Part shown: positions 23,021-34,089 of the stretch, piece after piece | Position numbering within the stretch: the stretch's first letter is position 1 | Layout of the letters: every line of letters starts with the position of its first letter | Assembly: GCA_963576725.1 (NCBI GenBank) | Contig: OY755239.1 | Span: 61,670,953 to 61,734,952, forward strand | Reading direction: 5' to 3' | DNA: 64,000 bases | From: Azorinus chamasolen | Lineage: Eukaryota; Mollusca; Bivalvia; Cardiida; Solecurtidae | Position numbers and translations under genes: made by a program | Notes under the pieces: model-generated | The model's database searches: none | The model's input: the letters and a program-made list of their open reading frames with translations, nothing else | What the model was told of the DNA's origin: nothing

Positions 23021-23529
23021 TTTCTATAACCACCATCTCTTTGTCAAATGTGCTAGTGGAGGTATTCATCACCTTTAGTAGTAGTTCTAGTTTATATAAG
23101 TTTTGAGATTGCAGCATTTCAAGCTTTTGATATAAACCAGTTGGTCACGTCATTACTTGTATTTTTGACATCATAAAGGATAAACGTATCAGGACTCTCC
23201 TAACTAAAGGATCTAAATATAGATTACATTCCCTTATTGATTTTGATACTTGTCGAACTCATATTGCGGAAGAGCTATTCAAGAATTCTGCATCAAATGG
23301 TGTCGACGAGAATATGCTGATATTAATGCCCTTTCGGATTAGAAGAAATGTATTTGTGATATTATTGATACGCGTATCGCCTTTTACAAGTACATTTAAG
23401 AGTCATTCAAGAACACCACATACAAAACACACAACCGTCCAAACAGCACCACGACGACAAACAGCAGATGTACATGTATATAAAAGACACAAAGAGACAA
23501 ACAAAAATACAGTGGTAAAGAGCATGTAA

Positions 23530-23690
23530 AACGAAAACATATTCAAGTGAAGTTACTGTATCGACCTATCGCTAGTGTACTCAATGAATGAGCTGCAAAC
23601 AGAGTAACTGTAGAAAAGTAATAAAAGGTACGACAAAAACGAGATACAAAAATCCGACGGCCTCCTTCCGTTTCCGGATTTGAGAGGTTG
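23530..23690 (+). repeat. dispersed repeat with 'ggtacgacaaaaacga'
   Basis: Matches 85-118 on the plus strand and, inverted, 61550-61650 ('acctatcgctagtgtac', 'gagctgcaaacagag'). Confidence 0.5.
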
Positions 23691-23949
23691 CCTTCATAGA
23701 GTAAATCAAATTACCAGCCTTTACCACATCGACATAGAGCTACATTTCGCTATTTGAAGAAAAATATTTCAAATTTTCATTCAAGTTATGTTCTTGCTCC
23801 TGCAGACAAGGCATCAAATAATGTAATCATTTGAAGACTGTATTATGTTGATGTTTTAACGAGTGGTTTAACTGGTTCACACATTTATATTCCAGTTCAA
23901 ACACCTGAAAATGATATAGTCTCGGGACATGTTAAAATGTGCAATACTT

Positions 23950-24184
23950 TTAAAGGCATTTCAAAGCTCCCCCAAAGTCCCCCCTATATACACAGTATCC
24001 AGCTGTGCTCCTAGAGTGTCCAGTCAGGGGCCATAGCCATAAGTGATAAAGTTATGCAATTATACATTGATCCTCTGTGATGGTAGCCCACCTTATCATT
24101 TTGTGTATCAGACGTCTCACAGTCAGCTCCCAAAATACACAGCATGGGGTTAATGGGTCAACATTCCTTTCGAAATGCCTTTAA
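23950..24184 (+). mobile_element. TTAA-flanked MITE inside the Penelope ORF
   Basis: Ends TTAAAGGCATTTC and GAAATGCCTTTAA. The flanking coding sequence runs from ...CNTF directly to KAGPNIKQHKR when it is removed, showing that it inserted after the retroelement. Confidence 0.7.
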
Positions 24185-25387
24185 GGCTGGTCCTAACATA
24201 AAACAACATAAACGTTCTACTTTGTACTGGATTCCGAAACTACATAAAACACCTTATAAGGCACGTTTTATTGCCAACTCTAGTTGTTGTTCTACTACTA
24301 AAATATCCAAACTTCTGACGTCCTGTCTGACTACGATAAGAGAACGTGTAAAACGTTACGATGATAAAAGATATTTTAAATTCCGGTATTAATGTTTTAT
24401 GGCCCATAAAAGTTTCAAATGATGTTTTAATTAAACTTGAAAATGAACAGTATTACATTTCTTCACTGAGCTCTTATGATTTCTCTACACTCTTTACTAC
24501 TCTGCCTCACCATCTTATAAAGGATAAGCTGATTAAATTAATAGAAAAATCTTTGCAAGAGAAACTAAAATGTTCCTTGCTTGTAATGTTCAAAGTTCAT
24601 TCTTTTCGAATTCAGAAGTTGAACATTACACAATGTGGACTTGCTAATTATCCTTTTCTAGATAGAGGTGTGCCCTGTTCTACTCCTTTGGAGTTTATAT
24701 TTCTCAACTTAATCGGTTTGCACAGGCGTGTTCTCTGCTTGAAAATTTAACTGCCGTAATTTAGATATAACTGATAAATTTATACGCAAGGTTACAGATA
24801 TCACAAACTATCTTCTATGTTGCGGGAAATTCCGGCGGGGATATATTTATTTACACTGTTAAACTAGAATGACTTTGAGATAAAAGTGAGGTTAGGACGT
24901 CTGTAAACCGGTTTGAACCCCCAGTGGTGCTTTTGCCACTGACCGTTCCAAGATGGTACTCTCTTTGTCACCCTTACTTTTGTGTGTCGTATGTCTATGT
25001 ACGTGTGCTTTTGTTCATGTTTAGAATGTTTATATCTAGTAAGTTTGTGTTTGTTAATGTTTTCCGTGTTCATATCGTGCCTGTGCGTGTGTTTGGGTGT
25101 GTATTTGTGTGTGAATACTATCTATAGATGTGTTGGTGGTGGTTGCGTCTTGTATGTGGCTTTGCCTGCTTGATTTTACTACTTTTTCATTTAATGTTTC
25201 CAATTTTATTGTAAGATGAAGATAACTTAATAGAAGCTAAACAACACTACTCAGATTTAGAAATTGTCATTCTGTTGACAATCAATACCTTTGTGCAGCC
25301 ATGGGTAATGTGTTATAAGTACAAACGCTTGATTTAGCAAGAACAAGAAAATATAACAACACTGAGCAGTTTGTGCTTCCGTTTCTG

Positions 25388-25388
25388 C

Positions 25389-25421
<33 letters not shown>

Positions 25422-25423
25422 GC

Positions 25424-25456
<33 letters not shown>
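25388..25456 (+). repeat. (GA)n microsatellite
   Basis: Two (GA) runs split by 'ggcatacaga'. It lies at the edge of the inverted repeat F copy, whose other copies have CT-rich sequence at the same place. Confidence 0.85.
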
Positions 25457-25460
<4 letters not shown>

Positions 25461-25469
25461 AGGATACAG

Positions 25470-25680
25470 ACAAAACCGGGCGCGATGCCCTACCGTTATT
25501 ATCGACAGATCTCCTCCGATTCTTTTAGATGCCGAGTGTAAAACACACTTTATTTTGGTTTGCTGCATACGTCGATTATCAGAACTAAAATAGATTTCAC
25601 CTAGAAGATTATGTCCATATGACACTGATGCCACCTAACAACATTGTCTCTAAATCAAGCACTTTCACAATGTGTTATAT
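25470..25680 (-). repeat. segmental repeat F, inverted distant copy
   Basis: The reverse complement matches 15690-15930: 'gatttagagacaatgt', 'tctattttagttctgat' and 'gataataacggtagggcatc'. It lacks the micro-exon part. Confidence 0.6.
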
Positions 25681-25954
25681 AATGAAGGAATTCTAATTCA
25701 TAATAAATGTTCCAATTAGTGTATGAGGAGTTGCACACACACGTTTTTACACTAAACATGTATATTATGAAGAAAATTTCAAAGTCCCAATGATCAGAGT
25801 GAGCATTTCCTTCTTTACGTACATTTTCACATCAACGTTCTTTTCATGTAAACCCCCTATTGGTGTATGAGGAGTTGGACATATAATATGTTCAGTATAT
25901 GTTATGTAGTGAAGAAACTTTCAAAGTCCAATAACTCCAGTAAAATTTCCTTTT

Positions 25955-27180
25955 TATACGCCCGTTTGAAAAAACGGGACGTATTATGGAATGGCGCTGT
26001 CTGTGTGTCTGTCCGTCTGTCCGTCTGTAACATCTCTAACTCAAGTTCCGCTTGGTGGATCCTTCTCAAATTTTAACACAATCTTTATCTAGACATTCTA
26101 CAGTTGCCTGCCAAGTCCTGGTTTGTTTATCCAAGGTCAAGGTCACACAATTGGACTAAGAATTTTCGTTTAGCAAAATATTTAACCGGTCTGTCTGTCT
26201 GTAACATCTCTAACCCAAGTTCCGCTTGGTGGATCCTTCCCAAATTTAATCATAATGTAATCTAGACATGCTTCAGTAGCCTGCCAAGTAGCCTGCCAAG
26301 TCCCGGCTCGTTTATCCAAGGTCAAGGTTGCTTAATTGGACTTAGAATTTGCGTTTAACATTTGCTTTAAGCAAAAAATGTTAACCTCAATTTATGTGGA
26401 ACAAGTCCACTTATCTACATAACACTTTGAGATAAAGCTTTGAAACTTGGAACACTTGTTCACCGTCACAACCTTCACCTGTAGGAAAGAGTGAATAACT
26501 CTGTAAAGCATTTTGACCGAATTATGCCCCTTTTTAACTTAGAATTTTTGGTTAAGGCTTTGTTAAAGTCCATTTATTTACATAACCATTTGAAATAAAG
26601 CTTTTAAACTTGTTTACCTTCACAACTTACACATGTAGGCACGAGTACAGAACTCTGTCAAGCATTTTGACCGAATTATGCCCCTTTTTAACTTACAATT
26701 TTTTGTTATGGTTTTGGTTAAAGTCCACTTATTTACATAACTTTTTGAGATAAAGCTTTTAAACTTGGAACACTTGTTCACCATCACAAGAGTACATAAC
26801 TCTGTCTAACATTTGACATGATTATGACGCTTTTTAGCTTGGAATTTTGGGTAAGGTTTTGGTTAAAGTCCACTTATTTACATAACCCTTTCAGATAAAG
26901 CTTTTAAACTTGAAACATTTGTTCACCATCAGAAGCTTCATCTGTAGGCAAGAGTAAATACAATGGAACTCTGTCAAGCATTTAGACACAATTATGGCAC
27001 TTTTCAATTAAGAATTTTTTGTTACGGTTTTTTGTTAAAGTATATGTATGTCTATTTACAACCTTGAAATTTGATCGCAAAATTGAGCTTAGAATTTGAG
27101 TTCAGCAAATACGTTAACCTAGTTTATGTTGAACAAGACCCCGAAGGGCGTATATTGTGTCCACTGGCACTCTTGTTTAC
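25955..27180 (-). mobile_element. Helitron/pearl-type element, inverted, two core repeats
   Basis: Plus-strand order: hairpin end 25955-25986 (CCCGTTT/AAACGGG), (TGTC)/(CGTC) microsatellite, a duplicated ~190 bp block ('agttccgcttggtggatcct' at 26043 and 26219), then about four ~165 bp repeats ('aaagtcca.ttatttacataa', 'gcattttgaccgaattatg'). It closes with 'ccgaagggcgtatattgtg' and 'tccactggcactcttgttt'. The hairpin end matches 1-80. No coding capacity. Confidence 0.75.
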
Positions 27181-27232
27181 GTATATGTACGCATCAAGAT
27201 TGTTCATTTGTGAAATTTTCAATAAATTTTCA

Positions 27233-27307
27233 ATAAATAGAGGATACAACATGAGTGGTCATTGAGTATTTGGAGTATTCAATGACCACGAATGTTGTAT
27301 TCTATTT
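27233..27307. repeat. 75 bp foldback
   Basis: 'aatagaggatacaacatgag' with 'tggtcattgagtatt' faces 'agtattcaatgacca' with 'cgaatgttgtattctattta'. It is a near-perfect hairpin, likely a minimal MITE or the end of one. Confidence 0.7.
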
Positions 27308-27690
27308 ATCACGTTACCTCAAAGACAACGCATTTACTAGATCCTAATACAGTTGACTACTAGTACTTTGGGTGCTTTGATCACAATTGTGTGTGATTCG
27401 GTCTAACCAGCTAAAATGTAGACCCTATCAAATTTCATTTATTTTGTCCACAACAAATTAATAGTTGTGTTTCATAGTTGAAAATACCTAGTTATATAAT
27501 CAGGCAACATAGAAAATAAACAAGTGTCTTTTTATACATCAGAAACGTATAAAGCAACACATACTGTACAAGTGCGATGGCGTCATTCTTGACAACCTAC
27601 CAAAGTAGGTCAACAATCATGTTTTGAGCGCCATAAAATGCTACTTTTCAATTTGTCACTATCTGTCAATCTAGATTCGTTTTCTGGTTG
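27308..27690. other. unassigned sequence
   Basis: Nothing recognised. Confidence 0.3.
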
Positions 27691-28325
27691 GACTGTTCGA
27701 TTTTGCTGGATTGTCATTCTGGTGGTTATGTTCATGGAAGATTCCGCAATGTATTGGGGCGGCGAAAATACTTTGGAAACCACCAGTCATATGGAAATTG
27801 GACGATGATGCAGCGTGTAGAGAGTTAGAGTTCAGCTGCACTGGACATGCTCTTGTGACCTAGTTATTGGAGGTGGTATGATTGCTGTCAGTTAAGGGGA
27901 GGATGGATGAGCTCATTTTGTGCTGATTCTGATTAATGCGACTGTAGTACTTGTTGATTGAAGCCATGTTCCTGTGACCAGATATTTGCATTATCTGCAT
28001 GGTTCGCTGTGGTAGGACAAGTGTGTGTTAGCAGAGCTTCCGGAGCGCTGGACCACGTGTTTCAGCATGGTACAGAACTACAATGTTTACATGATAGGAC
28101 TTCTACGGAACTATATATGTACACGTTGTTCGGCGAAGATGATCATGAATGGACAGGATAACTATTGTTGATGCTATGTAAAATGGACAGTCGGGCTCGG
28201 AATAACTTGGGTGTCGTCTTTTGGCATGCTCTCGGTCCCCCAGTAGCCCTTTTTTTTATTGTGTTTGGCTGCTGGCCGTTCCAAGGCGGCACTCCTGCTT
28301 TCAGCCTACGGTGAATTTTGTTGAT
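27690..28325 (+). mobile_element. Penelope-like 3' region, third subfamily
   Basis: 28265-28300 carries 'ggccgttccaaggcggcact', the conserved motif of the tails here, and 28120-28160 ends an open frame LFGEDDHEWTG. The rest is too diverged for a firm call. Confidence 0.4.
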
Positions 28326-28759
28326 TAATATGCTTAACCCTTTACCCAATAGCCAAACCTCCAAACCCTTATCTTACACCGATATAGGTAAGCCTTATCC
28401 GATAATCAATAACCAATATCCATGTGGTAAGCGTAACACACTCTCACCAATACAGTTTATTGGAAATATTGGAAAATTAGTTTGAATCTGACACCTGTTC
28501 TTTTCAATCCCATATAAATGCATTTATGTTTACCATTATCATTATAGTGTAAATAAAAAGGTTTTAGGGAATTAAATTCTCGTTTTGATGGTGTATTTTT
28601 CATGCAATTTGAAGTATGTATAAGCATAATACACGGGGATAAAACGAGGCAAGCCAATATATTTTCAGAACTTTATTATAATTGACCTTAAAATCTCAGC
28701 TAAATATGTTCGGAACAGTAACCTATCGCCTGCTATTCAAAATAAAATATCATTTCCAA

Positions 28760-29110
28760 ACAGGCTTGATCCAGATCAGAGCTGAGTAAATAATTCCTAT
28801 ATTCATTCAGCGCGGACCCAGATCATACAGCGAGTAACTCAGTGCCGGTTCGGGATCCACGCTTGGATCGATATCAGACGCCGAGAGACTCATTTCAGCC
28901 ATTAAGGTTAGATCCAGATCAGTAGTTGAGTATGATGTCTGATCTGGATCTAGATCCAAACATTGATTTAGATCAGATACTGAGTAACTCGGCTCCGGAC
29001 CTGGGTGCAAAATTTATCTAAATTAGATTCTGGGTAACTGTGTGTCTGATCTGAATCCAATTGTAGATCCAGATTAGATGTTGAGTTATCCGGTGCCTGA
29101 TCTGGATCTT
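28760..29110. repeat. ~48 bp minisatellite of GATCCAGATCAGA palindromes
   Basis: Units begin near 28770, 28817, 28865, 28911, 28968, 29020 and 29066. Each has a 'gatccagatcaga' block and 'tgagtaactc.g.gcc'; some add the mirrored 'tctgatctggatc'. A 67-codon minus-strand frame with SYS/DLD repeats comes from the period being a multiple of three. It has no proper ATG, so I do not call it a gene. Confidence 0.65.
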
Positions 29111-29393
29111 AAGTATTGAACCCGTCCAGGTTAGGGCCTGGCTCCAAAACGAATCCCGCCACCTGAAAAAATAATAATCGGAAGACAAATTTCATCTGCA
29201 TGTTCACTGAACTAAATAAAATCATGAAATTCCGACACATATAAATTATGCTATTTATTGTTCTTTGAAACATTTTCAGTTTTTATAATGCATTATAATA
29301 CATATATTTGTAATACATGAATTATAGAATATTCATTATCATGGAGTTTTTCATGTAAATAGTTTTTATAATGCATTTGAGTCGGGCACAAGG

Positions 29394-29592
29394 AAAATGG
29401 AGAATGCGTTGCATTTCAAACAGTGTAGACTCAGATCAGCTGCATCACACACGCAGCATCTTCTTCACACTGTTTGAAAATCACCAGAATATATGCATTA
29501 TTTATTCATGTGGCCCAGCAAACAGTGTAGATCCTGATCAGATGCCGCATGGGAAAAGCGGCTGCTGATCTGAGACTACACTGTTTACAATC
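29394..29592. mobile_element. two palindromic CAGATC-type elements
   Basis: 29398-29470: 'aaacagtgtagactcagatc' and a weak mirror. 29518-29590: 'caaacagtgtagatcctgat' mirrored by 'tgatctgagactacactgtt'. This is a GTGTAGA variant of the family. Confidence 0.6.
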
Positions 29593-29599
29593 TCCCAAC

Positions 29600-31220
29600 C
29601 CACTTTTCCTGATATCTGTCTTATTTGCATTCATTTTGCATTAATCGAGATTTAGAATAGTTCCTGATCTGAGTCTACACAAATTCAGTTTTTTTGCATT
29701 ATGGTATCTATATTTATTAAATTAATTTTGATGTAGATGAGACGCCATGTAGCTTGTCATTTCATCCAGATCTAAACAGAATGGCGCTTATGAACGAATT
29801 ATTCGTTTTATATCAATTCAGACAGTTTGGATCTCGATAAAAAATATCGGCGTCCACACGAGATCCTAACTGTTTGACATTTATGAATGAATTCCCAGAC
29901 AGGATTCGTTTGAATGGTTAAATTGGTTGATTAGCTAAGTTATTTGATTGATACTGCTATCTACCCTCTAATCGGATTATACTTACGAAAGTTTTATTGC
30001 CCAATTTCCGCCGGTGTGTTTTGAGGTTGACAACGGGTTCCCCATGTGTTATTTTAGCCCCAAGGCAAGTCGCGCGTGATTTATGGAGTTCCGAATAGTC
30101 ATTGGTCAATTATATTTAACATACTTATATTTAGAATTTGACCTTGGCGACAGTGGAAAATTTTCGTGTAATCATTTATCGTACTTTCCGAATAATGACG
30201 AATAGTATTATACCCATGTCTTACGATGATCACCGAACATATAAAAAGAATATACCACTCTACTTCGGCCTCGTTTTTTGCAATATTTTTCTGTAGTAAC
30301 ACTATTATTAGATTTGTGATTTCAGAAGATATATTATCACACTTTAAATGTGTAGACATCCAGATAAAGAAATTTAACAAGAAAATTGAGATATTAGCAG
30401 GTAAACATTGGACTCGCTCAAACCCGCTTATACACGGTAATGGATAGACCCGCGCTTAGCCGCTTCTATCAGGTGATAAGCAAACTCGCGCTTTCTCGCG
30501 CGTATAAGGTAAAGGGTTAATTAATGTTTAATGTCTTGATATGCGTCCTGTTATGTTTTGTCTTGTGGCTTTACCGTTTCTTGTTAGATAGTGTTTGGTG
30601 CGGTGTCATTTCGTGGGTGGCTCTCCCTGTTTGACTATTTTTCCATACTGCTATTGAGTACCTGTTTGGATTGTCCAAGTTTACCCACATTTTTGGTTTT
30701 CACAACGCATATGTATCTCGAGGGTTGCTTCCCGTGTTTGCCATGTTTGTTTTAATTTTTTGACAGCGCGTATGAATATAAGTTAGGTCAGAATATACAA
30801 CGAGTTGTATAACAAGCTTTCAATATCGCGAATATAGTTATAACAGTGTCGGGCCGGAAGTAATGTGATAAATTGTCTTACTGGTGTATGAGGAGTTGGT
30901 CACACACTATTTGCGGGACATACGTACTTACAGAGGACCGGGGAGATAAGAAACTTCTATAAACGACACCAACTCGGTGGTCTTAATAAATTGCTGAAAT
31001 CCATTTGTCACCTGAGCTTATTATAGATTTAAACCAGACATTTTAAGCAAAATTCTCTCTCAAACCGCTGAATGGAATTTGAGTGTCCTTAATAACAAGA
31101 ACAGGAAAACAAGTTTACAAATTTTACAATTTTTTAGAATCGAAATAAAACAGACGCCGGACAGGAGATGCCACACGAAGGTCTATGGCAACCCAGAAAT
31201 GAATTATGTTCATTGTTTAC
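29600..31220. other. unassigned, with a possible Penelope tail at 30535-30690
   Basis: 30555-30645 resembles the plus-oriented tail end ('gtggctttaccgtttcttg', 'gactatttttccat'). The remainder gives no exon or RNA gene. A MITE edge 'taaagggttaa' lies at 30511-30523. Confidence 0.3.
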
Positions 31221-31227
31221 ATTTCAG

Positions 31228-31311
31228 ATAGTATTCGATCCTGCTAGGGTCTGTTCCTCTGCTGAGGGTTTCAATATTCGAAATCGTATTATCACTAAAA
31301 AACCTAAACAG
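31228..31311 (+). CDS. putative 84 nt coding exon
   Basis: Acceptor 'tgtttacatttcag' and donor CAG/GTATGA bracket exactly 28 codons, open only in phase 0: IVFDPARVCSSAEGFNIRN, then RIITKKPKQ. The other phases have stops. I do not recognise the protein, and no partner exon is evident nearby. Confidence 0.3.
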
Positions 31312-31749
31312 GTATGATAAACGTCGTTAAACATTATTTAAAGCTCACACACTAGCAACGACAAGGGCATTTTTAAATTACTCCAGTGATAAATCACTCT
31401 GTGACGAAGTTATGATTCAATGATATTGCAGTCCACTGCATGTGTTGTGGTTGACCCCTCCACAATCAATCGCCGTTTGTACAATGACAGGAAGGACTCG
31501 GCTACATGATGTACACGATGAATGTATGTTGATAAAATGTCGAGTGCACAAACACTGTCAAAAATAGTTTTGTTCGAAAGGGAAACGGATTATAATTATC
31601 TAGTTGTTACACACTTTCTAAATATGGGTATACATACATGTATGTAAATAAATGAAAGAGACATAATTGAAAGGGCGTGACATAAAATAGTAAACTTCAT
31701 TAATCATTGGCATGTAACTCTAGACTTATTTGTTTTTATTGACCACAAA

Positions 31750-32160
31750 TCAATGGAAAAGTAGTAAAGTCAAGCCACATACAAGATGCAACCACCATCA
31801 AAACACCGATAGATAGCATGACACACACACACAACCACACACCCAAACGCACACTCACACGCAAGATGAACACAGAAAACACCAACAGACACACAAGAAC
31901 TAGAGACAAACACTCCACACATGAACAAAATCACAAGCACAAAGACGCAAGGCAAACAAGAGGAAGGGTGACAAAGAGAGTACCGCCTTGGCACGGTCAG
32001 TAGCAAAAAAACCGCTGGGGGTTTAAACCGGTTTACGGACGTCCTAACCTCACACTTCTCTCAAAGTCACCCTATCTTTACAAATAGTGTTAAATAAAGG
32101 TATCCTCGCCGGACTTACCCACAACATAGACGACGGTGAACACAGGACAACATGTAACAA
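31750..32160 (-). mobile_element. Penelope-like element 3' tail, third close copy
   Basis: Same sequence and orientation as 5140 and 13410, with small indels ('caagccacatacaagatgca'). It is truncated near 'gaacacaggacaacatgta'. Confidence 0.65.
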
Positions 32161-32558
32161 GTTTGCCATACACGTAGACACGTACACATCACATCCATGT
32201 TTGATTTCAACTGCTTTTGAGAATTATAGTCGCTTGAATATAAAGCTTAACGTGTACGAATGACTGAGGATGGACTGAGGAAGGACGATGGGTATTCAAG
32301 GGATCCTTACACTTATAACTCAGGTGAATTACGACGTTTACAGACGACAGACGTGAAACAGCCCGCCCTGAGCAGGTTATCTAAAGAAGAATTGTTTAAC
32401 GACAGTTAAACAATCTGGCTTCTGAACTTAAATGAAAGTTCCCATAACAAGCAGTTCACACTATATGACAATATAAAGCAACATATGAAAGAGAAAACAT
32501 TTTTCACATAGGGATACTGAGGCACAATATCGAAGAATACATAAGTCTGGGGTATTAC

Positions 32559-32705
32559 CTGCGTTATTTTGTTTAACGCAATGTCTACATTCTCCTCACC
32601 CCTTATACAATATAACAACGAGTAACAACTGGACAGACACAACCGATTGTATTTCTTCACATTCACACCACCACCATGAACCAACTGGTTTCTTGCTTGC
32701 AGTAA
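32559..32705 (-). CDS. HEPN-like exon 2 (DZIP3-type family)
   Basis: On the minus strand acceptor 'tttatttttcag' and donor CAG/GTAATA bracket exactly 49 codons. The phase-0 reading is LLQARNQLVHGGGVNVKKYN, then RLCLSSCYSLLYCIRGEENV, then DIALNKITQ. RNQLVH fits the R-x4-H signature of HEPN domains, with Arg at residue 5 and His at residue 10. It joins in phase 0 to the exon at 34090-34554, whose sequence resembles the N-terminal half of DZIP3-like HEPN proteins expanded in bivalves. HEPN proteins of this type are linked to RNA cleavage or innate immunity in other taxa; function here is unproven. The 1.38 kb intron is filled with Penelope tails. Later exons may lie downstream on the minus strand. 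Confidence 0.55.
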
Positions 32706-32879
32706 CTGAAAAATAAATTTTAATGGCAGAATAATGTCATAGACTACACAATTATCAGTTCGGTTTATGTTTTTCTAGTACCATTTCAGTGACATTTCAA
32801 CAATATCTATCACTTCCCTTCATATTTTTAATTCACATGACGGTTTACAGAAGCAGCCATCTCAAATGTCTAATTCATT

Positions 32880-33800
32880 AAAAGGTAATAAAGTCAAGCA
32901 TGAAAAGCCACACCAAATACGCAACCATCACCAAAACATCGATAGAAAGCAAGTAATACACACACGTACAGCAACACACATAAGATGAAAATTTTAACAA
33001 GAACAAACACACAATTACAAAGACACCAGACCAACACAAATGTAAGGGTGAACACACACACACACGCATGACACGCACGCAGGCACGCACATACACATAC
33101 GTAACCATCACCAAAACATCGATAGAAAGCAAGTACTACACACATACAGCAACACACATAAGATGGAAATTTTAAACAAGAACAAACACACAATTACAAA
33201 GACACCAGACCAACACAAATGTAATGGTGAACACACACACGCGCACGCACGGCATGGCACGCTCGCACGCACGTACACACACATACACACACACGAGATG
33301 AAAACTTTAAACATGAACAAAATTATATGTCCTAACCTCTCACTTATCTCACAATTACCCTAGCTAAACAAAGGTATCCCCGTCGGACTTCCCCACAACA
33401 TAGAAGACGGTAAACGCACTTAACACAAGTACAAAGACACCAGACCAACACAAATGTAAGGGTGAACACACACACGCGCACGCACGGCACGGCACGCACG
33501 TACACATACATACACACAAATGTAAGGGTGAACACACACATACACACACACGAGATGAAAACTTTAAACATGAACAAAATTATATGTCCTAACCTCTCAC
33601 TTATCTCACAATTACCCTAGCTAAACAAAGGTATCCCCGTCGGACTTCCCCACAACCTAGAAGACGGTAAACACACTTAACACAGTACAGAAAACATAGC
33701 ATAAGAACTGTGAAGGTCCATCAAATATGTAATCAATGTTTTCGCTGAAGAGCAACTGCAGGGAAGCCGTTCAGGGCACGGCAGAGAAAAGACAATACGT
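32880..33800 (-). mobile_element. Penelope-like tails, internally duplicated
   Basis: The unit 'accatcaccaaaacatcgat' to 'acaaatgtaagggtgaacac' occurs twice or more (32925-33060, 33105-33240, partly 33440-33540). The block 'atatgtcctaacctct' to 'aacctagaagacggtaaaca' also repeats (33325-33420, 33583-33680). CA- and CGCA-rich spacers create spurious open frames. It sits in the intron of the HEPN-like gene. Confidence 0.6.
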
Positions 33801-34089
33801 GAGACTAATAAGAATTATTTTAGTTGTATCAACATTATTAGTCACAAAAGGGAGTGCCACATAGCTGAATATTATCCAGATTCAACATTAAAAGTGCCGA
33901 TGGTTCCATGACTGTAATTATCAGCAATATGATCATTATGGTAAATAGATAAAATAATTCTAAAATGTACTACTTCGAGAATAACAGATTTCCACAGCCA
34001 TTCGATAAATCTATATTTCACGTATTAACAAAATTAAGGATTTGTCAATGAATTAAGATACTCGATGAAATTTCATTGTCGCAAGTTAC

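Larger units (their letters stand above)
23160..25195 (+). pseudogene. Penelope-like retroelement, decayed and interrupted
   Basis: Plus-strand remnants of a Penelope-like reverse transcriptase. 23170-23290 gives an N-terminal part (KGSKYRLHSLIDFDTCRTHI), then DTRIAFY in a shifted frame. 23770-23840 gives YVLAPADKASNNVI. 24200-24350 gives TLYWIPKLHKTPYKARFI, then ANSSCCSTTKISKLLTSCLT. 24465-24560 gives SSYDFSTLFTTLPHHLIKDK, the aspartate-containing RT palm region. After that the text jumps to NYPFLDRGVP, so the segment with the second catalytic motif (YxDD) is deleted. Insertions: an inverted Penelope tail with other repeat DNA (23390-23690) and a MITE (23950-24184). The 3' region (24880-25195) carries the conserved 'gaccgttccaagatggtact' and ends 'gattttactactttttcatt'; it identifies the tails found elsewhere in the window. 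Confidence 0.75.

Noticed and set aside
24864..25173. Small proteins in the Penelope tail
   Set aside because: Non-coding 3' region; the same frames are broken in the other tail copies.
28807..29010. 67-codon acidic repeat protein on the minus strand
   Set aside because: No ATG start, an in-frame stop just upstream, and the repeats come from the 48 bp palindrome minisatellite.
29110..29162. Minus-strand terminal exon after 'ttattattttttcag' (VAGFVLEPGPNLDGFNT)
   Set aside because: A good acceptor, but only 17 codons, then a stop and the minisatellite; no partner exon.
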